Positions 49,702-61,752 are shown, counted from the first letter of the stretch. The stretch is 64,000 nucleotides of DNA from Motacilla alba alba (GCF_015832195.1 NC_052045.1:1178001-1242000), one strand, 5' to 3'. Notes: a model not told the origin generated them from the sequence alone. A program made the numbers and translations.

Positions 49702-50291
49702 TGCAGAATTCCAGAATTCCCCAGAATTCCCCAGAATTGCAGAATCCCAGGATCCCAGAATTCCCCAGAATTCCCCAGAATTGCAGAATCCCAGGATCCC
49801 AGAATTCCCCAGAATTGCAGAATCCCAGGATCCCAGAATTCCCCAGAATTCCCCAGAATTCCCCAGAATTCCCCAGAATTGCAGAATCCCAGGATCCCAG
49901 AATTCCCCAGAATTCCCCAGAATTGCAGAATTTCAGGATCCCAGAATTCCAAGATCCCAGAATTCCCCAGAATTCCAAAATTGCAGAATCCCAGAATTCC
50001 AGAAGCTCAGAATTCCCCAGAAGCCCCCAGAGTCCTAGAATTCCAGGGTTGCAGAAACCCAGAATTCCAGAATGCCCCAGAATCCCAGAATCCCCCACAG
50101 TCCCAGAATCCCATAATTCCAGAATCTCAGAATCCTGGAATCCCAGGATCCCAGAATTTGCCTGAATACCAGAACTCTGGAATTCAAGAATCCTAGAATC
50201 CCAGAACCCCAGAATCCCAGGATCCCTGAACCCCAGGATCCCTGAACCCCAGAATCCCTGAACCCCAGGATCCCTGAACCCCAGGATCCCA
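49702..50291. repeat. Short-period array of AGAATTCC / AGGATCCC words
   Basis: The array is built from 10-bp AGAATTCCCC, 8-bp AGAATTGC, AGAATCCC and AGGATCCC words. In the first 300 bases these combine into a repeated higher-order block. The block is dense in EcoRI-type GAATTC and BamHI-type GGATCC sites. The right end changes to a 16-bp CCCCAGGATCCCTGAA unit. Frames stay open for over 180 codons on plus (Pro-Glu-Phe-Pro-Arg-Ile strings) and about 150 repeat codons on minus (Gly-Ile-Leu-Gly-Phe strings). These have no gene context. The CCCAGAAT word resembles the reverse complement of the CR1 tail octamer. Confidence 0.95.
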
Positions 50292-52149
50292 GCCCAGCAG
50301 CATCAGTCCCTCGGGTGCAGCCCCCAGGGCAGGGATGAGGGTCCCAGCTGCTGCCCTGGGGCAGGATCCTCAGCTGTCCCCAGTGCCACCAAGGTCACAG
50401 GCAGCGAGTGGCAGCAGCACAGCCCAAATGCCGGCATTTCCAGCGACAGTGGCAGTCGGGGAGGTGCCATCCCAAGCCAGAGTGGAGCTTGCAGCCCCCC
50501 AGCACAGCTCCAGCTGCAGGAGGGCTCTGCTCCCACAGGAGCCCCTGGAGCTGTCCCCAGATGCTCTGAGGATGGCAGGGGCTGCTGCTCCCGGGCTGTG
50601 GCTCTCACGCTCACCCTCCCTGTCCCTGCGCAGGGCTGCTGCCTCTCGCAGGGCTGTCCTGCCTCCTGAGCCTCTGGCTCCGGCCACATCTGCCTGGCTC
50701 ACCTTTCCAAGGAGGCTGAGGCAGTGGAAGGAGGGCTGTGGAGCAGCGATAGCACAGCATAAGCCTGTCTATACTGTATCCAAATAACCTACTAATGAAA
50801 ACCCTCTGGCAGCTGTTTGAGTGCTGGGACTGTGGAAATGTCTGCAGTCAGAACTCTGTGGGATCCCTTCCTGAAAATGTCATCACCATGTTATAATTAA
50901 AATAACATCCCTTCCATGCCAGCTATCTTTATTAGGCACCAAACACTGAACCTCTTCCCAAACCACTGGGGTGCAAATTACTTTTCAAAAACATTTCTGG
51001 AGCTGATAACCATAAGCTTTCATGCTGCAATGAACTTTCCAGGGACAACCACTATGTTCCTTTCCCCAGGCTCCGCTAGAGACTTCTGACTCATTGCCAG
51101 CACCTGACTGGATGCTGGAGCTGCTTTCCTGCACTCAGGTGTTGGTAGACCCTAGATCATATTCCATAATAACCATTTTTGGGATGTTTTTGTCCCTTTG
51201 ATTTAGCAAAGAAAAGCAGCCACTGCCACACCTCCCAGGGGAACTCCAAATCCAGGCTTGGTCCAGGAAAGAGACTGCAAGCCTAGAACCAGGAAAGGAT
51301 GTGAATGCCCACCTACATCAACTCAAGTGCCACAATTTACTATAAAATAACCAATTAATCATTCACGTTTTAGCGTGCAATAATGAAAGTTCTCACTGGA
51401 GGAGAGATAAGTGTTTTCTGCTTTCCCACACACCTGTCTGCAGTTGAGAGCAGGCCAAGTCCTGTGTCTTGCTTCTATCAAGGCACTCCCAACACTGACA
51501 TTATTTGACGGAGTCCATTACTTCAGAAGGGAAGAGCAGCAGCCCATAAAAACTGCCCTCCTACTCGCAGCTGGCATTTGAGTCCCTGAAGCTCCTCCCA
51601 GCCAGCCCCGGGATGCCCAAGCTGCTCCCCTCAACATCACTCTGAGGACCCAGTGTGGTGAGGCAGAGCCTGGGGCACAATTGCTGAGTCCTCTTCCTTG
51701 AAACCAAGACCCCCGAAGGATTCTGAGTCCCTAACCTTGAACTAGAGCAGCAATTTATTTTATTTAACCAGAGACGTGCTGCACGAAACAGAACCAAAGG
51801 CTCTGACAGCAGCACTTGCCCTGCTCTCCCTCCTGTGTGCTCATCACAGTGACCCTCCAGTGGCTCCCTGTGACACAGGAGGCACAGAGCTCCTGCAAGT
51901 GACAGCTGTCCCCAGGGACTGGCAGGCTGGGCTCTGGCAAAGCCACAGGGTGTCTGAGGGTGCCCCCAGCCCATGGATCTCAGCTGGCTCCTCACACGCA
52001 GCCCGATGCTTGCAGGGGTCTAAACCCACCAAGGACCAGTGGTCAGCCAGTGGTTCCTGCCCTTCAGCCATGTCTGAGCCTGGCTCCTCTCTGCTCCTCT
52101 CACCAGCTGCCACCAGCAGCCCTCAGCACGTCCCTGTGCCCTCTGTGCT
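50292..52149. other. Unique non-coding DNA
   Basis: GC-rich to 50740, then mixed. A plus-strand frame of 312 codons opens at 51776 and runs through the two following repeats. Its non-repeat part has no recognisable domain or splice context. No supported gene. Confidence 0.5.
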
Positions 52150-52425
52150 GGGGGAGCACCCCTCAGCCTGTCTGTGTCACCCCAGCCCATCTGTGTCACC
52201 CCAGCCCGCCTGTGTCCCCTCATCCTGTCTGTGTCTCAGCCTGCGTCCCCTTGTCCTGTGTCCCCCCAGCCTGTGTCCCCTCATCCTGTCTGTGTCACCC
52301 CAGCCTGCATCCCCTCATCCTGTCTGTGTGTCAGCCTGTGTCCCCTTGTCCTGTGTCCCCCCAGCCTGTGTCCCCTCATCCTGTCTGTGTCCCCTCATTC
52401 TGTGTCACCCCAGCCTGTCTGACAG
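52150..52425. repeat. Irregular minisatellite with TGTGTC and CCCAGCCTG words
   Basis: Interspersed units built from TGTGTCACCCCAGCC, TGTGTCCCCTCATCCTGTC and TGTGTCCCCCCAGCC blocks. A longer block from about 52222 is repeated imperfectly from about 52320. The pattern is a compound repeat without a single clean period. Confidence 0.9.
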
Positions 52426-52552
52426 CTTGCAGCAGATGCTCCCACAGACAGAGACAAGCCCCTGTCCCTGGGGCACACAGGACTTGTCCCACAGACAGCT
52501 TCCCACAGGACACAGCGAGCTGCAAACAAGCCAGCAAACACACCCCAGGCCT

Positions 52553-52670
52553 CTGAAAGGAAACTACAGCGTGACTCTGAAAGGAAACTACAGTGTGACT
52601 CTGGAAGGAAACTACTGTGTGACTCTGAAGGGAAACTACAGCGTGACTCTGAAAGGAAACTACAATTTAA
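52553..52670. repeat. 24-bp tandem repeat, about 5 copies
   Basis: The unit is CTGAAAGGAAACTACAGCGT followed by GACT (24 bp). Variants are GGAAGG, AAGGG and TACTGTGTG. Because 24 is a multiple of three, the plus-strand frame reads an eight-residue Leu-Lys-Gly-Asn-Tyr-Ser-Val-Thr repeat. The flanking sequence gives no other sign of coding. Confidence 0.95.
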
Positions 52671-55146
52671 CCCAATTGCACAGGCTGGACGTGCTCAGGA
52701 TTTGTGGGAGATGATGACCATGCCCCCCCTCCTTTCCCAAAAAGCACACACTACTGCTCACGCTTCCCCCACGCCCTCTCCCCAGGCACACTGCATCGCC
52801 TTCCACAAGGAAATGCCCACTGAAATAATTACAAAGCGTTTTCATAGTGTGAATTTTTATATTCTACAATTCAATCTACATTCTGCCAGCCATCCACGAT
52901 GCAGAACACGATGTGGTCTGCAGGAAACAGGAGCAGCTTTCCCTGAGCTGCATTCTGGCATCAATTTACCCTGGCTTTTCTGAGGGCACAGACCATCGGA
53001 CTGGAGAATATTTAATTCCGAAAATACATCTTGCAACTTTTATATTGCCACTTAAGTTATTTGGCCCTCTTCCCGTTTTTTAAATTACCTCAGTTTTCTA
53101 GAGCAACTCAGGTACTTAATAAACAAAATGCCATTTCTGTGCCTCACAAGATCACGGTGCATATCTGCTAATAAGGTCAAAGCCATCCTTCAGAAACTTA
53201 GGCAAGCACACCCCAGAATGGCTTTTCCTGCTGAAAAAAAAAACATTGGACCACATTTTGTTGCAACTAAATGTTTAAAACTCTTGTTCTCGGTGTTTAG
53301 AACCATAAAAAATACATAAATGCTAAGGGAGACAAGCAAGCAAGCAGACTGTGTGCTGGATGACCTCATTATTCCTCTGTGACCAGCTGGAAACCTGCTG
53401 GTTTGCAGCCAGCCCCTCTCGTGCCTGTGAGAGCAGCATGGAGCTGATCCCAGCGTCTGCTGGGTGGACTGGGAGAGCTGGAAACTGACTTTCACAGGGG
53501 GTTTGCTTCTTCCTAAAGGGTTTGTGTCCTTCCCTGTGGAGCAAAGAGCAAGACATTCGCCTCGCTCTGTCCCACTAACAAACAGCTGAGAACTCTTCTG
53601 GTGGCCCACGCGTCTCCAGTCTGGCCTTCCACACCCTGTCTGGGCTACTGCAGTGACTGCCAGCTCCAGAAATACAATTTCCAGCAGACAAACAGCAGAA
53701 GTTACTATTTTATCAGCAGCACTTTCTGCACTGGTGTTTCACCTTCAGTGTTTTGCTATCATCTTTGCCACAATCACGTTTTAGCATCTGCTGTGTCAGC
53801 ATCATGTTTCAGCATCAGCATTTACCCATCAGCTGTTCCACCATATGGCACAAGAAGCAGCAGCACCGCAGCCCTCACAACACACCCCAGCAAACAAAAA
53901 GCACTCGTAATTCCCCTCCACCCCCAGCACCCTCTCCTGAGCCACTGCCACCTTTCCCTGGGACAACTCCGCCTTTATCTCTTCTTCTCCATGAAGAAAT
54001 AACATTCTGCAGAGAATTGGAAACAAAACAAAACCAAACAGCTCAGTTTCCTCTAGGCAAATTTGCAGGAGTCTCTCCTGTGATCTGATTTTCCTCTGAG
54101 GTTCACTGAAGCATTTTTAAAGTCCTGTGCTACAAGAGCAAACTCAGGGTCGCTGCCTGTCGTGCCTTTAATCACGGCTGCCATTTGGCATGGGAGCTTC
54201 CCGGCAGCAGGGGCAGGAAGCCTCCTGGAGAGCTGGGCTGAATTTCCAGCTCATGCAGCCTTTTGCTACCTTGGGGGATAAATTTAGGACACTCTTTAGG
54301 CTAAACTTCTTCAGAAGGACCCGATTTATTTCGCCAGTGTTCAGCGTGCAGGGCAGGATGGTTGAAGGGAACACCATTTGCACTCCTGGTGACTGGGAAA
54401 CATTTTAGGCTGACATTAAAATGCTGGATGGGTACACAAGTCTGGGAGCAGACAGGCAGCGTGAGGATGATTCAGGAGCCTTGCCATCCTGTTAGTCACA
54501 TCATGTACCACCAACATTTTCAGATGGGGTTGAACCCCCAACAAATGCCAGCAAACATTTCTGGGGGGCCGCACTCTGCAAAACCAAAGTGGGATTGAAC
54601 TCATGACCAAACAAATTTGATATCTGCTTTGCTTACAAGCAATTATGCCTCAAAGTTTGTTCCTGGTAAAGAGTGACATTTTTCCACCTCATTGTAAAAT
54701 TTGACAAATGCAAATTTTGTAGGCTTCACTCTGAGTGTGAAATTCTCCAGCACGGTGCCTGTTTATCTATAGAAAGCTGTAGCTAGTAAGATATCTTTAA
54801 GAAAAATGCAGCAGCAAGGGAATTAAATGAGACGCAGGGCTTTTCTCCATTGTGGTCAGAGTGTAATCACTCCTTGCCATGCTTTGAAGAGCAGTCAATA
54901 GGAATCAGTAGTTCTCCATTTTATAGACACTGAGGGAAAATGTCCATCTCTGGAAACCCCTGAGCACCAAAAAAGAGATCTGACAGAGCCCTCAAAGGGA
55001 AGGACAGCATTAGCTGGCCCCTGGTGGTATCAGGCACAGTTAGCAGTGCCATGGACACCAGTGCCAGCAACTTTAAGGAGAGAGATCAGCATAAAAACTG
55101 CCAGAATTCACTCTTTTGTACTATCAGCTGGCCAACTATCTTATCT
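52671..55146. other. Unique non-coding DNA
   Basis: Mixed composition, with imperfect CAGCATCA-type words near 53790-53830. Open frames up to 139 codons have no recognisable domain. No transposon or RNA gene identified. Confidence 0.5.
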
Positions 55147-55215
55147 AGAATCAGAGAATCACAGAAGGGCTTGGGATAGAAGGAATCCTAAAGATCACCT
55201 GGTTCCAACCTCCAA
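55147..55215 (-). mobile_element. CR1 LINE tail fragment, minus orientation
   Basis: The segment reads TAGAATCAGAGAATCACAGA (reverse-complemented octamer-type tail), then AGGGCTTGGGATAGAAGGAA, then TCCTAAAGATCACCTGGTTC and CAACCTCC. This is the extreme 3' end of a CR1 element in reverse orientation. Only about 70 bases remain. Confidence 0.85.
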
Positions 55216-57415
55216 TTTTATTGGAGTCAAAGTTTTAGATCAGAAAATCTGAATTTTCAGCAGTAATAAGTAACTAGTAATAGTTTGGTTTAGCATGGTG
55301 GTGTCTAAAGCACCATTTTTCACGCAAGAAGTCTCTGATCAAGTTGCTGGAGGAAATACCCCATGGAGTGGGACCCCAGTGCAGGTGTGAAGATGTCCAG
55401 AGCAGATCAGAAGTGTCTGCCTGTACAGGAGGAGCTCACTGGAAATTGAGATTACCTGTGCATGTTCTACACCATCACCAGGCAACATTCCTCCTGCGTG
55501 GACTGGCTGGGGGAAGGATGGCCACAGCTTCTCTCCCAAAAACACCTCCCCAGACCCTGCAGACCCTGCCAGGCTCTCAGCCGTGCCTCACAATGAGGAG
55601 ATTTTGCTTTGCAAGCGAGGCCCTGACCCGCCCTCACCAGGGGATCTCAGGGATTTGCCACTCAGGTGCTTCCAGAGCCAGTTCATTCCATGATTTCTGG
55701 AATGCACACTGCCATCCCAGGGCACGGGGGAGATCCTGGCAGGGTGACATCAGTGGCTATTTTCATCTCATTTAAGGATCTCTTCTATCTGTGAATAGCT
55801 CCCTAACGAGGCCAAGATTCCCCACACCCAGCAACACTTTTTACTGTAAAATACAGTATTTTCCTCCCATAAATATGAATCCGCGGTGCTTTCCAGCCAA
55901 CAGAAGCTTTTGCAACCAGCAGAGCCTGCATCTGCACTGCTAATCACTCCAACCTTGTAAATTGTAAACAGGTCTCTCACAAAGCCACAAGTAACACTTC
56001 CAGCTGTAATGCTATTAACCTAATCCCTGGTAGTTATTAGAAAACTCATGACACACAGCTTAGCAGAGACCACAAAATACAGTTTTCCCTCAGTAAAGTT
56101 GGAGCTGATCTTTGCATGTTAGGAGCATTATTAAAAGGAGCTGAATTAACATGTTGGAAGCTGAAGCTTCTAAAGCTTTGATGCCCAGATGTAGAAGGGG
56201 CTCTTATCAATTTTCCTGGGGCATGAAGATAAGGGCACAGGGGGGCATGTTCCCTGTGGGGCACTTTCACTGTTTAATGTGCATTTGAACCCCTACTACA
56301 ATTATTCCATTGTATACAACCCAATTTCCCCAAATTCTCTCTGTGTCTACCTCTTCCTGTCCCTCCACCCTGAGAAACAGAATCATGGCCAGGCTGAGTC
56401 AGGAGACAGTAACACTTGAAATCATCTTACATTAAGCATGCTGGTAGATTGCAATTTATCCTGAGAAACTTCTAGACTGCTGCCATGATGCAAAGGCACC
56501 AAAAGCATAGATGGAAACAGGACTGAACTTATCCCAGAGCAGCTGCACACGTCTGTGATTGCCACAAGTGTGTGTTGTTCTAAAAACAACTGCCCCGAAA
56601 CAATGAAATCTCACACATTTCCAGGGGTGCAAAGACATCAACCAATCAGTTCTACAATTACTGGAGAGAATTCAGGAAAGGCATTTCCTGTGGCCTTTCA
56701 CGGAAACTTTGTTTTTGTTGGAATTTTCATGCTTTTCTTCCACTAAAATAAATTACTTCAGACTGAAAGTTCTCTGTTTGCCTTTTTTTCTGGGGAGCTG
56801 CAAACTCCCACAGACAAAATTCTTGGCAGTCTGTCTGCAGAAGAAGACTGGAAGCCTCACAGATGTGATGTGAAAAACAAGGATTATTTCAGAGATAAAC
56901 AATGATACAACCTGTTCCCACATCTCTCTCTCGTGCAGGCTGCACTCTCCCTGGGGCCAGCTCCTTGAAGGAGCATTTTGAAGCTCCACCACCAGGAGCC
57001 TGAGCTGCTCTGTGGGATGCAGGGGAGCTGCAGCTGCGGCTGGGAGAGGTGAGATGTTCCACACACCCAGCTGGGTTTGGCTCTCAGAGTTTCCCCAGCT
57101 CACCCACCCTGCTGCTGGGGCTGCTAGGCTTTGGGATGGGCTCTGCTGGAGGAGCTCAGCCCTGCCTGGCTGGCTCCCTGCCTCGGGAGGGATCTGAGCC
57201 TTGTCCCAGCTGCAGGATCCAGCCCCAGCCCAGGCTGAGGTCAGGCTGGACCAAGGAGGTGACTCAGGGCATGACACAGCTCTGGCAGCAGACCCTGCTC
57301 CAGGCCTGCCGGGATGAATTCCCAACATTCCCAAGCTCCTGAGCTGAGCCCAGCAGAGAGAACTGGAGGAGGAGCGAGCGGGGAGAGCTCTCAGAGCTCT
57401 GCCATGCCCCCCATC
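55216..57415. other. Unique non-coding DNA
   Basis: AT-moderate to 56900, then GC-rich to 57415. A 266-codon minus-strand frame (56753-57553) crosses the GC-rich part and the small repeat at its right. It contains alanine/serine/proline-rich low-complexity sequence without a domain that I recognise, and overlapping plus-strand frames are similar. No supported gene. Confidence 0.45.
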
Positions 57416-57465
57416 CCCACTGCCATAAATCCCACAAATCCCGTAAATTCCACAAATCCCCACAA
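57416..57465. repeat. Short imperfect repeat of (C)CACAAATCCC words
   Basis: About four imperfect 10-12 bp copies such as CATAAATCCCACAAATCCC and GTAAATTCCACAAATCCC. The minus strand reads as Gly-Ile-Cys-Gly-Ile-Tyr repeats. Confidence 0.75.
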
Positions 57466-59183
57466 CACCACGCTCTCCTTCTCTGACAATGAGGCGTTTA
57501 GTTCTGGAAGGTGGCCCACAGAAGAGGTTTCCCTCCAGAAAAGGAAGGAACATTCCTGTAATTTTAAATTAAAGTGTGCAATTACTGTTCTTTATTGTTG
57601 CCAGTTAAAAGAGATTTGCCACAGTTGCTTACATGCACGTATAGGAGCTGGGAGAAAGCAGCAGATTCTATAAGAAGGTTTCCTCCTGAGAGGTGTGAAT
57701 TTCACAACAGCAATAAAAATGTTTGCTACAGAGTGAGAGCTACGATTTAAACACAGACAAATGCTTCTTTCCCTTCTGACGGCATTTTGCTCAGCTCTTT
57801 CTGTCACATATAAATACACTGCTTGGGAAGAAGTCCTGGAATATTATTTTAAGATAAGATAGTACAGGTTCATAGTAATTAAGTCAAACTCTTTTTTCTA
57901 TGAGGAGAAGATAGCACGTTTCCATGGTAATTCTTTTCTTACCTTTTAAGACAAAGGACAGCTTAGAACTACAGAATTAAGTCATTTTCATCCCTTTCTT
58001 CTCATCCTTAACAGAAGCTGTTTCTGTTTTAAACCATCAGAGGCTCATCTTTTTTGATAAATCCAGCTTCAATATCAATTGCTAATGCAAATTTGCACTA
58101 AATATTTAATGATTTTAAAATTGAAGGCATACAAAGAGTTAATGAAAATACCAGCTCCTCGTTTTTCTCAGCCAAATAATTTCAGGTTAGCATTGGAAAG
58201 AGGGTGGAGGTGGCACAAGTCTCCCTGAAAGAATTTTACCTAATTATTGGGTTATTCCAAGGCGCAGCTTCAGAGAGTTAATTGGCACTGCAGCAATGAC
58301 AAATTTGGCCCAATGTAAATTCATCTCTTCTCCATTGTTAGGACTGCTCAAAAGAATGTTTTTGTAACCTATTTCTGAATCCAACCATTGTATTTCATTA
58401 TGATTTTCTTTTGATTCTGTTACCATGTGAACAGTGAAATACACATAACCACAGCTCATGATCTCAGAATGTCAACCGAGGGGTACTCTGTGCTTCAGAA
58501 CTGATTGGAGTGACTCAGAGCACCCTTTGAAAGCCCTTTGAAAAAGTTGCATGTGTGTTTAGGTCTAAAAATTAATTGGGGATTAAGGAACTAAAAAGCA
58601 GGCAAGGGAAAATTTTGATCACCTCAAACTCTCTACAAGAACTTTGCTTTGAGAAAGCCTTTGCTCTAAATCCAGTCTTTACTGTGGATTAGATCCTGGG
58701 CTGAGGTAAACTTGATTAGTTCCATTGACCAAAATTGCTCAAATTCAGTGGAGCTGCAGCATGCAGGAGGCTGAAGCCAATTCCCAGGAGCTGAAAAACC
58801 GTGTGCATTATGACAGCAGTTTGCAGATTCCCAGTATGCCAGTAATTGACTCCATTTATACTTTATTTGTACAGACAGGACCCATAAATTCACCCGGCAA
58901 AGTGGCACACTGTCCATTTACTCCTCATATGAATACTGATTAGTTCTTTCTTAATTGTGCTATTAAGTTGTCTGCAGACGTGCAAGGAGCCACAGAAACC
59001 AGCAAGGATTTCAGATCCCCTTTTGAACTCGAGCAGATCCCAATTATAAAGGTGTCCACACACTTCGGGTGTGGACAAGCAATGGCACAACCTGATTTGG
59101 AACAACCAGAATAACTGCTGGCTACAGGAGACTGCCCTGGGCTCCTGCCCTGGCCTGAGGGGACAGTTCAGACAGCAGAGCGA
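57466..59183. other. Unique AT-rich non-coding DNA
   Basis: Stop-rich, AT-rich sequence, particularly 57840-58640, without transposon or gene signatures. Confidence 0.5.
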
Positions 59184-59712
59184 GGGTGCAGGTTAGGGAC
59201 TGCCCAGGGGACAAGGTGAAGGTGCAGGTTAGGGACTGCCCAGGGGACAAGGTGAAGGTGCAGGTTAGGGACTGCCCTGGGGACAAGGTGAAGGTGCAGG
59301 TTAGGAATTCTCCAGGGGACAAAGTGAAGATGAAGATTAGGGAGTGCCCAGGGGGACAAAGTGAAGGTGCAGATTAGGCCCAGGTTACAAGGTGAAGGTG
59401 CAGGTTAAGAGGTGTCAAGGGGACAAGGTGAAGGTGCAGCTTAGGGATTATCCAGGGGACAAAGTAAAGGTGCAGGTTAGGAATTCTCCAGGGGACAAAA
59501 TAAAGGTGCAGGTTAGGGATTATCCAGGGGACAAGGTGAAGATGAAGATTAGGAAGTGCCCAGAGGACAATGTGAAGGTGCAGGTTAGGGATTCTCCAGG
59601 GGACAAGGTGAAGATGAAGATTAGGAAGTGCCCAGAGGACAATGTGAAGGTGCAGGTTAGGGATTCTCCAAGGGACAAGGTGAAGGTGCAGGTTAGGGAT
59701 TCTCCCAGGGCA
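59184..59712. repeat. 36-bp minisatellite carrying TTAGGG, about 15 units
   Basis: The unit is GGTGCAGGTTAGGGACTGCC followed by CAGGGGACAAGGTGAA (36 bp). Derived units have GATTAGGAAGTGCC or GGAATTCTCC in the middle and AAGATGAA at the end. Two variant types partly alternate on the right side, giving a 72-bp higher-order repeat at about 59540-59680. About nine units contain an exact TTAGGG. The 36-bp period keeps plus frames open as a 12-residue Val-Gln-Val-Arg-Asp-type repeat and minus frames as Thr-Phe-Thr-Leu-Ser repeats. Neither shows gene structure. Confidence 0.95.
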
Positions 59713-61520
59713 CACCACAGCACTGGGCAGGTTTCCCAGGGTGTCTCCAAAAGTCCATTTGTGCACTGCTGTCAGGGAACATTTCTGCTCTGCTCCATGT
59801 CCTCCAGCACCTCCAGCCCTGGGGTGAAGTTCTGTGGAGCTGGGCTTGCTCAGCACGAGGGGAGCTGGCAACAGGAGGGAGAGACTGGTTTTTTTGGGTC
59901 TCTTGCCAGTCCACCCATCTCAGGGAAGCTCAGTGCTCACCCCAAACTGTGGAGAGCTGGGCAGGGGCACGAGACCTCTCTTTTGTAGCCCAAAGGTCCC
60001 ACCATGGTTGCAATCAAATGCGTTCATCAGAAACTGGTCGGAAGCTTTCCAGGGGCTGCTGAGCTTCTGCTGCTCCTTTCCTGATTTAACTTCCCCAGGC
60101 TGCATCAATCATTCCAACAGGAAGTGCAAGGGGGATTGTTTTCCTTGTTTCCTTCGTGCAGGTACCTGAGAGTCACCGGCCGTGCACATTAACAAAGGAA
60201 GTGCTCTCTGAGTGACAGACATGGGATGCAGCAAGGACCTGAGCAGGGCTTTCCACGCTGCTTTTAGTCCTGCCAAAGCCTCAGTGGAGACCACGAGCTA
60301 ACAGGTGAGAGGAGAACATCCATGCCCTCGTGCCCCTTGCACTGTGACCCCTCTTCTTCACCACCAGCTGCTCTTGACCTGCATTTTGAAGCTTGCTGCA
60401 AACTCCACGTGTCAGCTCTCCAGCCGTTCACGCAGCTGCCAGGTGGCAGAACCCTCTAGAAGGGCTGGTGGGACACAGTGGACGAGCAGCATTATTCCTC
60501 CAGGAATTCATTTCTCCCTAGGAATGCTGAGGGGTTCTCTCATCTTCACAGGAGAAAAGCCAGCAGTTCAACCACTGCCAGAGCAGGAAATCTGCTGGGG
60601 TTGTGTAATTCCTGCGAGGAGCACAGAAAGGGGAATTGCTTGCATTTGAGAGAAGCTGGGAGAGATTTCTGGAAGTGTTTCTGGATCAGGAAAGAGAGAC
60701 AGATCTGGGATGCATTCAAGACAGATTTCTGAATGCCAGCAGAGGCACTGGGCTGGGTTCGATGACCTGACTATAAAATGAGGTGGGTAATGCTGCCAAC
60801 TCTTTGAAAGAAAGATTATCTGGGTTTATTCCCAGCCGTGCTACACAATCCCCATGTAACTCAGGATGAGTCACTTAAATTCAATTTTCTTCTGTTTACC
60901 TGTCTGAAAAATCAGAGAGCAGAGTAGATAATTTTCTCTATTCAATTCCTATTCAGATTGTAAATGCCCTGGTGCAAGATTGCTCTTCCTTTATGTGGAG
61001 AGCCAAACGCCAGGTCAGCAAGGCTCCTGCCTCAGCTGGAGCCTCTTGTTTCCAGCACAATACAAATTACAGTGGCTGCTCTCCTCTCCCCTCTGCCAAA
61101 AGATTCCCTTCCCAAAACTGGCCCCTGGTCTTCCACTTTCTCCCTGTCCCTGCTGCTGTCCATGGTGAGGTGCAAGCCATGTGCTCCCTGCCCCTAAAGA
61201 GAGAACAGCTCCACATTCCAGCTCCACTTCCATTTCAATGCCATTTCTTCCCAAGGAGAAGAAAAGGAAAACCAATTATAGTTGGCTGTTATTTTTATTT
61301 AAGAGCAAAATCAATGACTTTTATGTAACTTTTCTTGTATTACCATAATGTTAGCAACTTTAGCAAACATCTTAAACCAGAGGAGCTGCCAAATTCTCAA
61401 GTGGCCACTCTTGATTTATAAGCTGCAATTATGTTTGTCAGCTGATAACCAAAGACCAGATCAGCTTTCACCAACTCAGGAGATTGGAAGTGAATATTTT
61501 ATTACCTTTAGCCAATCTTT
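59713..61520. other. Unique non-coding DNA
   Basis: Mixed composition with no repeat array. Open frames up to 118 codons have no recognisable domain. A phrase near 60745-60775 (GGGTTCGATGACCTGA) faintly recalls a CR1 end but is too short to call. Confidence 0.45.
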
Positions 61521-61572
61521 CTTTTCAGATACAAAGTGCTTTTCAGACACAAAGTGCTTTTCAGATACAAGG
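61521..61572. repeat. 18-bp tandem repeat, 2.8 copies
   Basis: CTTTTCAGATACAAAGTG at 61521, CTTTTCAGACACAAAGTG at 61539 and a partial third copy at 61557. Each copy contains CTTTTCAG, an acceptor-like word. The frame reads Ser-Asp-Thr-Lys-Cys-Phe repeats. Confidence 0.95.
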
Positions 61573-61752
61573 CAGTGACTTTTCTAACGAGCAGCAGGAG
61601 ATGATTCTTGGTCAGGGGCAGAAGCTGAATGCCTGTGTCACGTGGCAGCGCTCAGAAATCACAAAAGCAATTCTTCTAACCTTTCTGATACTTAAAAGGG
61701 GACTTAAAGAGCTGTTCTCCACACACTTCTGGACTGTTAAACTTCTTTTCAG

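Noticed and set aside
49295..50196. 267-codon minus-strand frame and 203-codon plus-strand frame
   Set aside because: Most of each translates the AGAATTCC array; the remainder is AT-rich non-coding sequence.
51776..52714. 312-codon plus-strand frame
   Set aside because: Its second half is two tandem repeats and its first half has no recognisable domain, splice site or conserved motif. Kept only as a low-interest note on the 24-bp repeat.
56753..57553. 266-codon minus-strand frame
   Set aside because: GC-rich Ala/Ser/Pro-rich translation with open frames on the opposite strand too; includes a short simple repeat; no family recognised.
59184..59712. Interstitial telomeric repeat
   Set aside because: TTAGGG is present only once per 36-bp unit and never in tandem.
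60700..60790. Possible CR1 end (GGGTTCGATGACCTGA phrase)
   Set aside because: Only a few words resemble CR1; no tail or flanking CR1 blocks.
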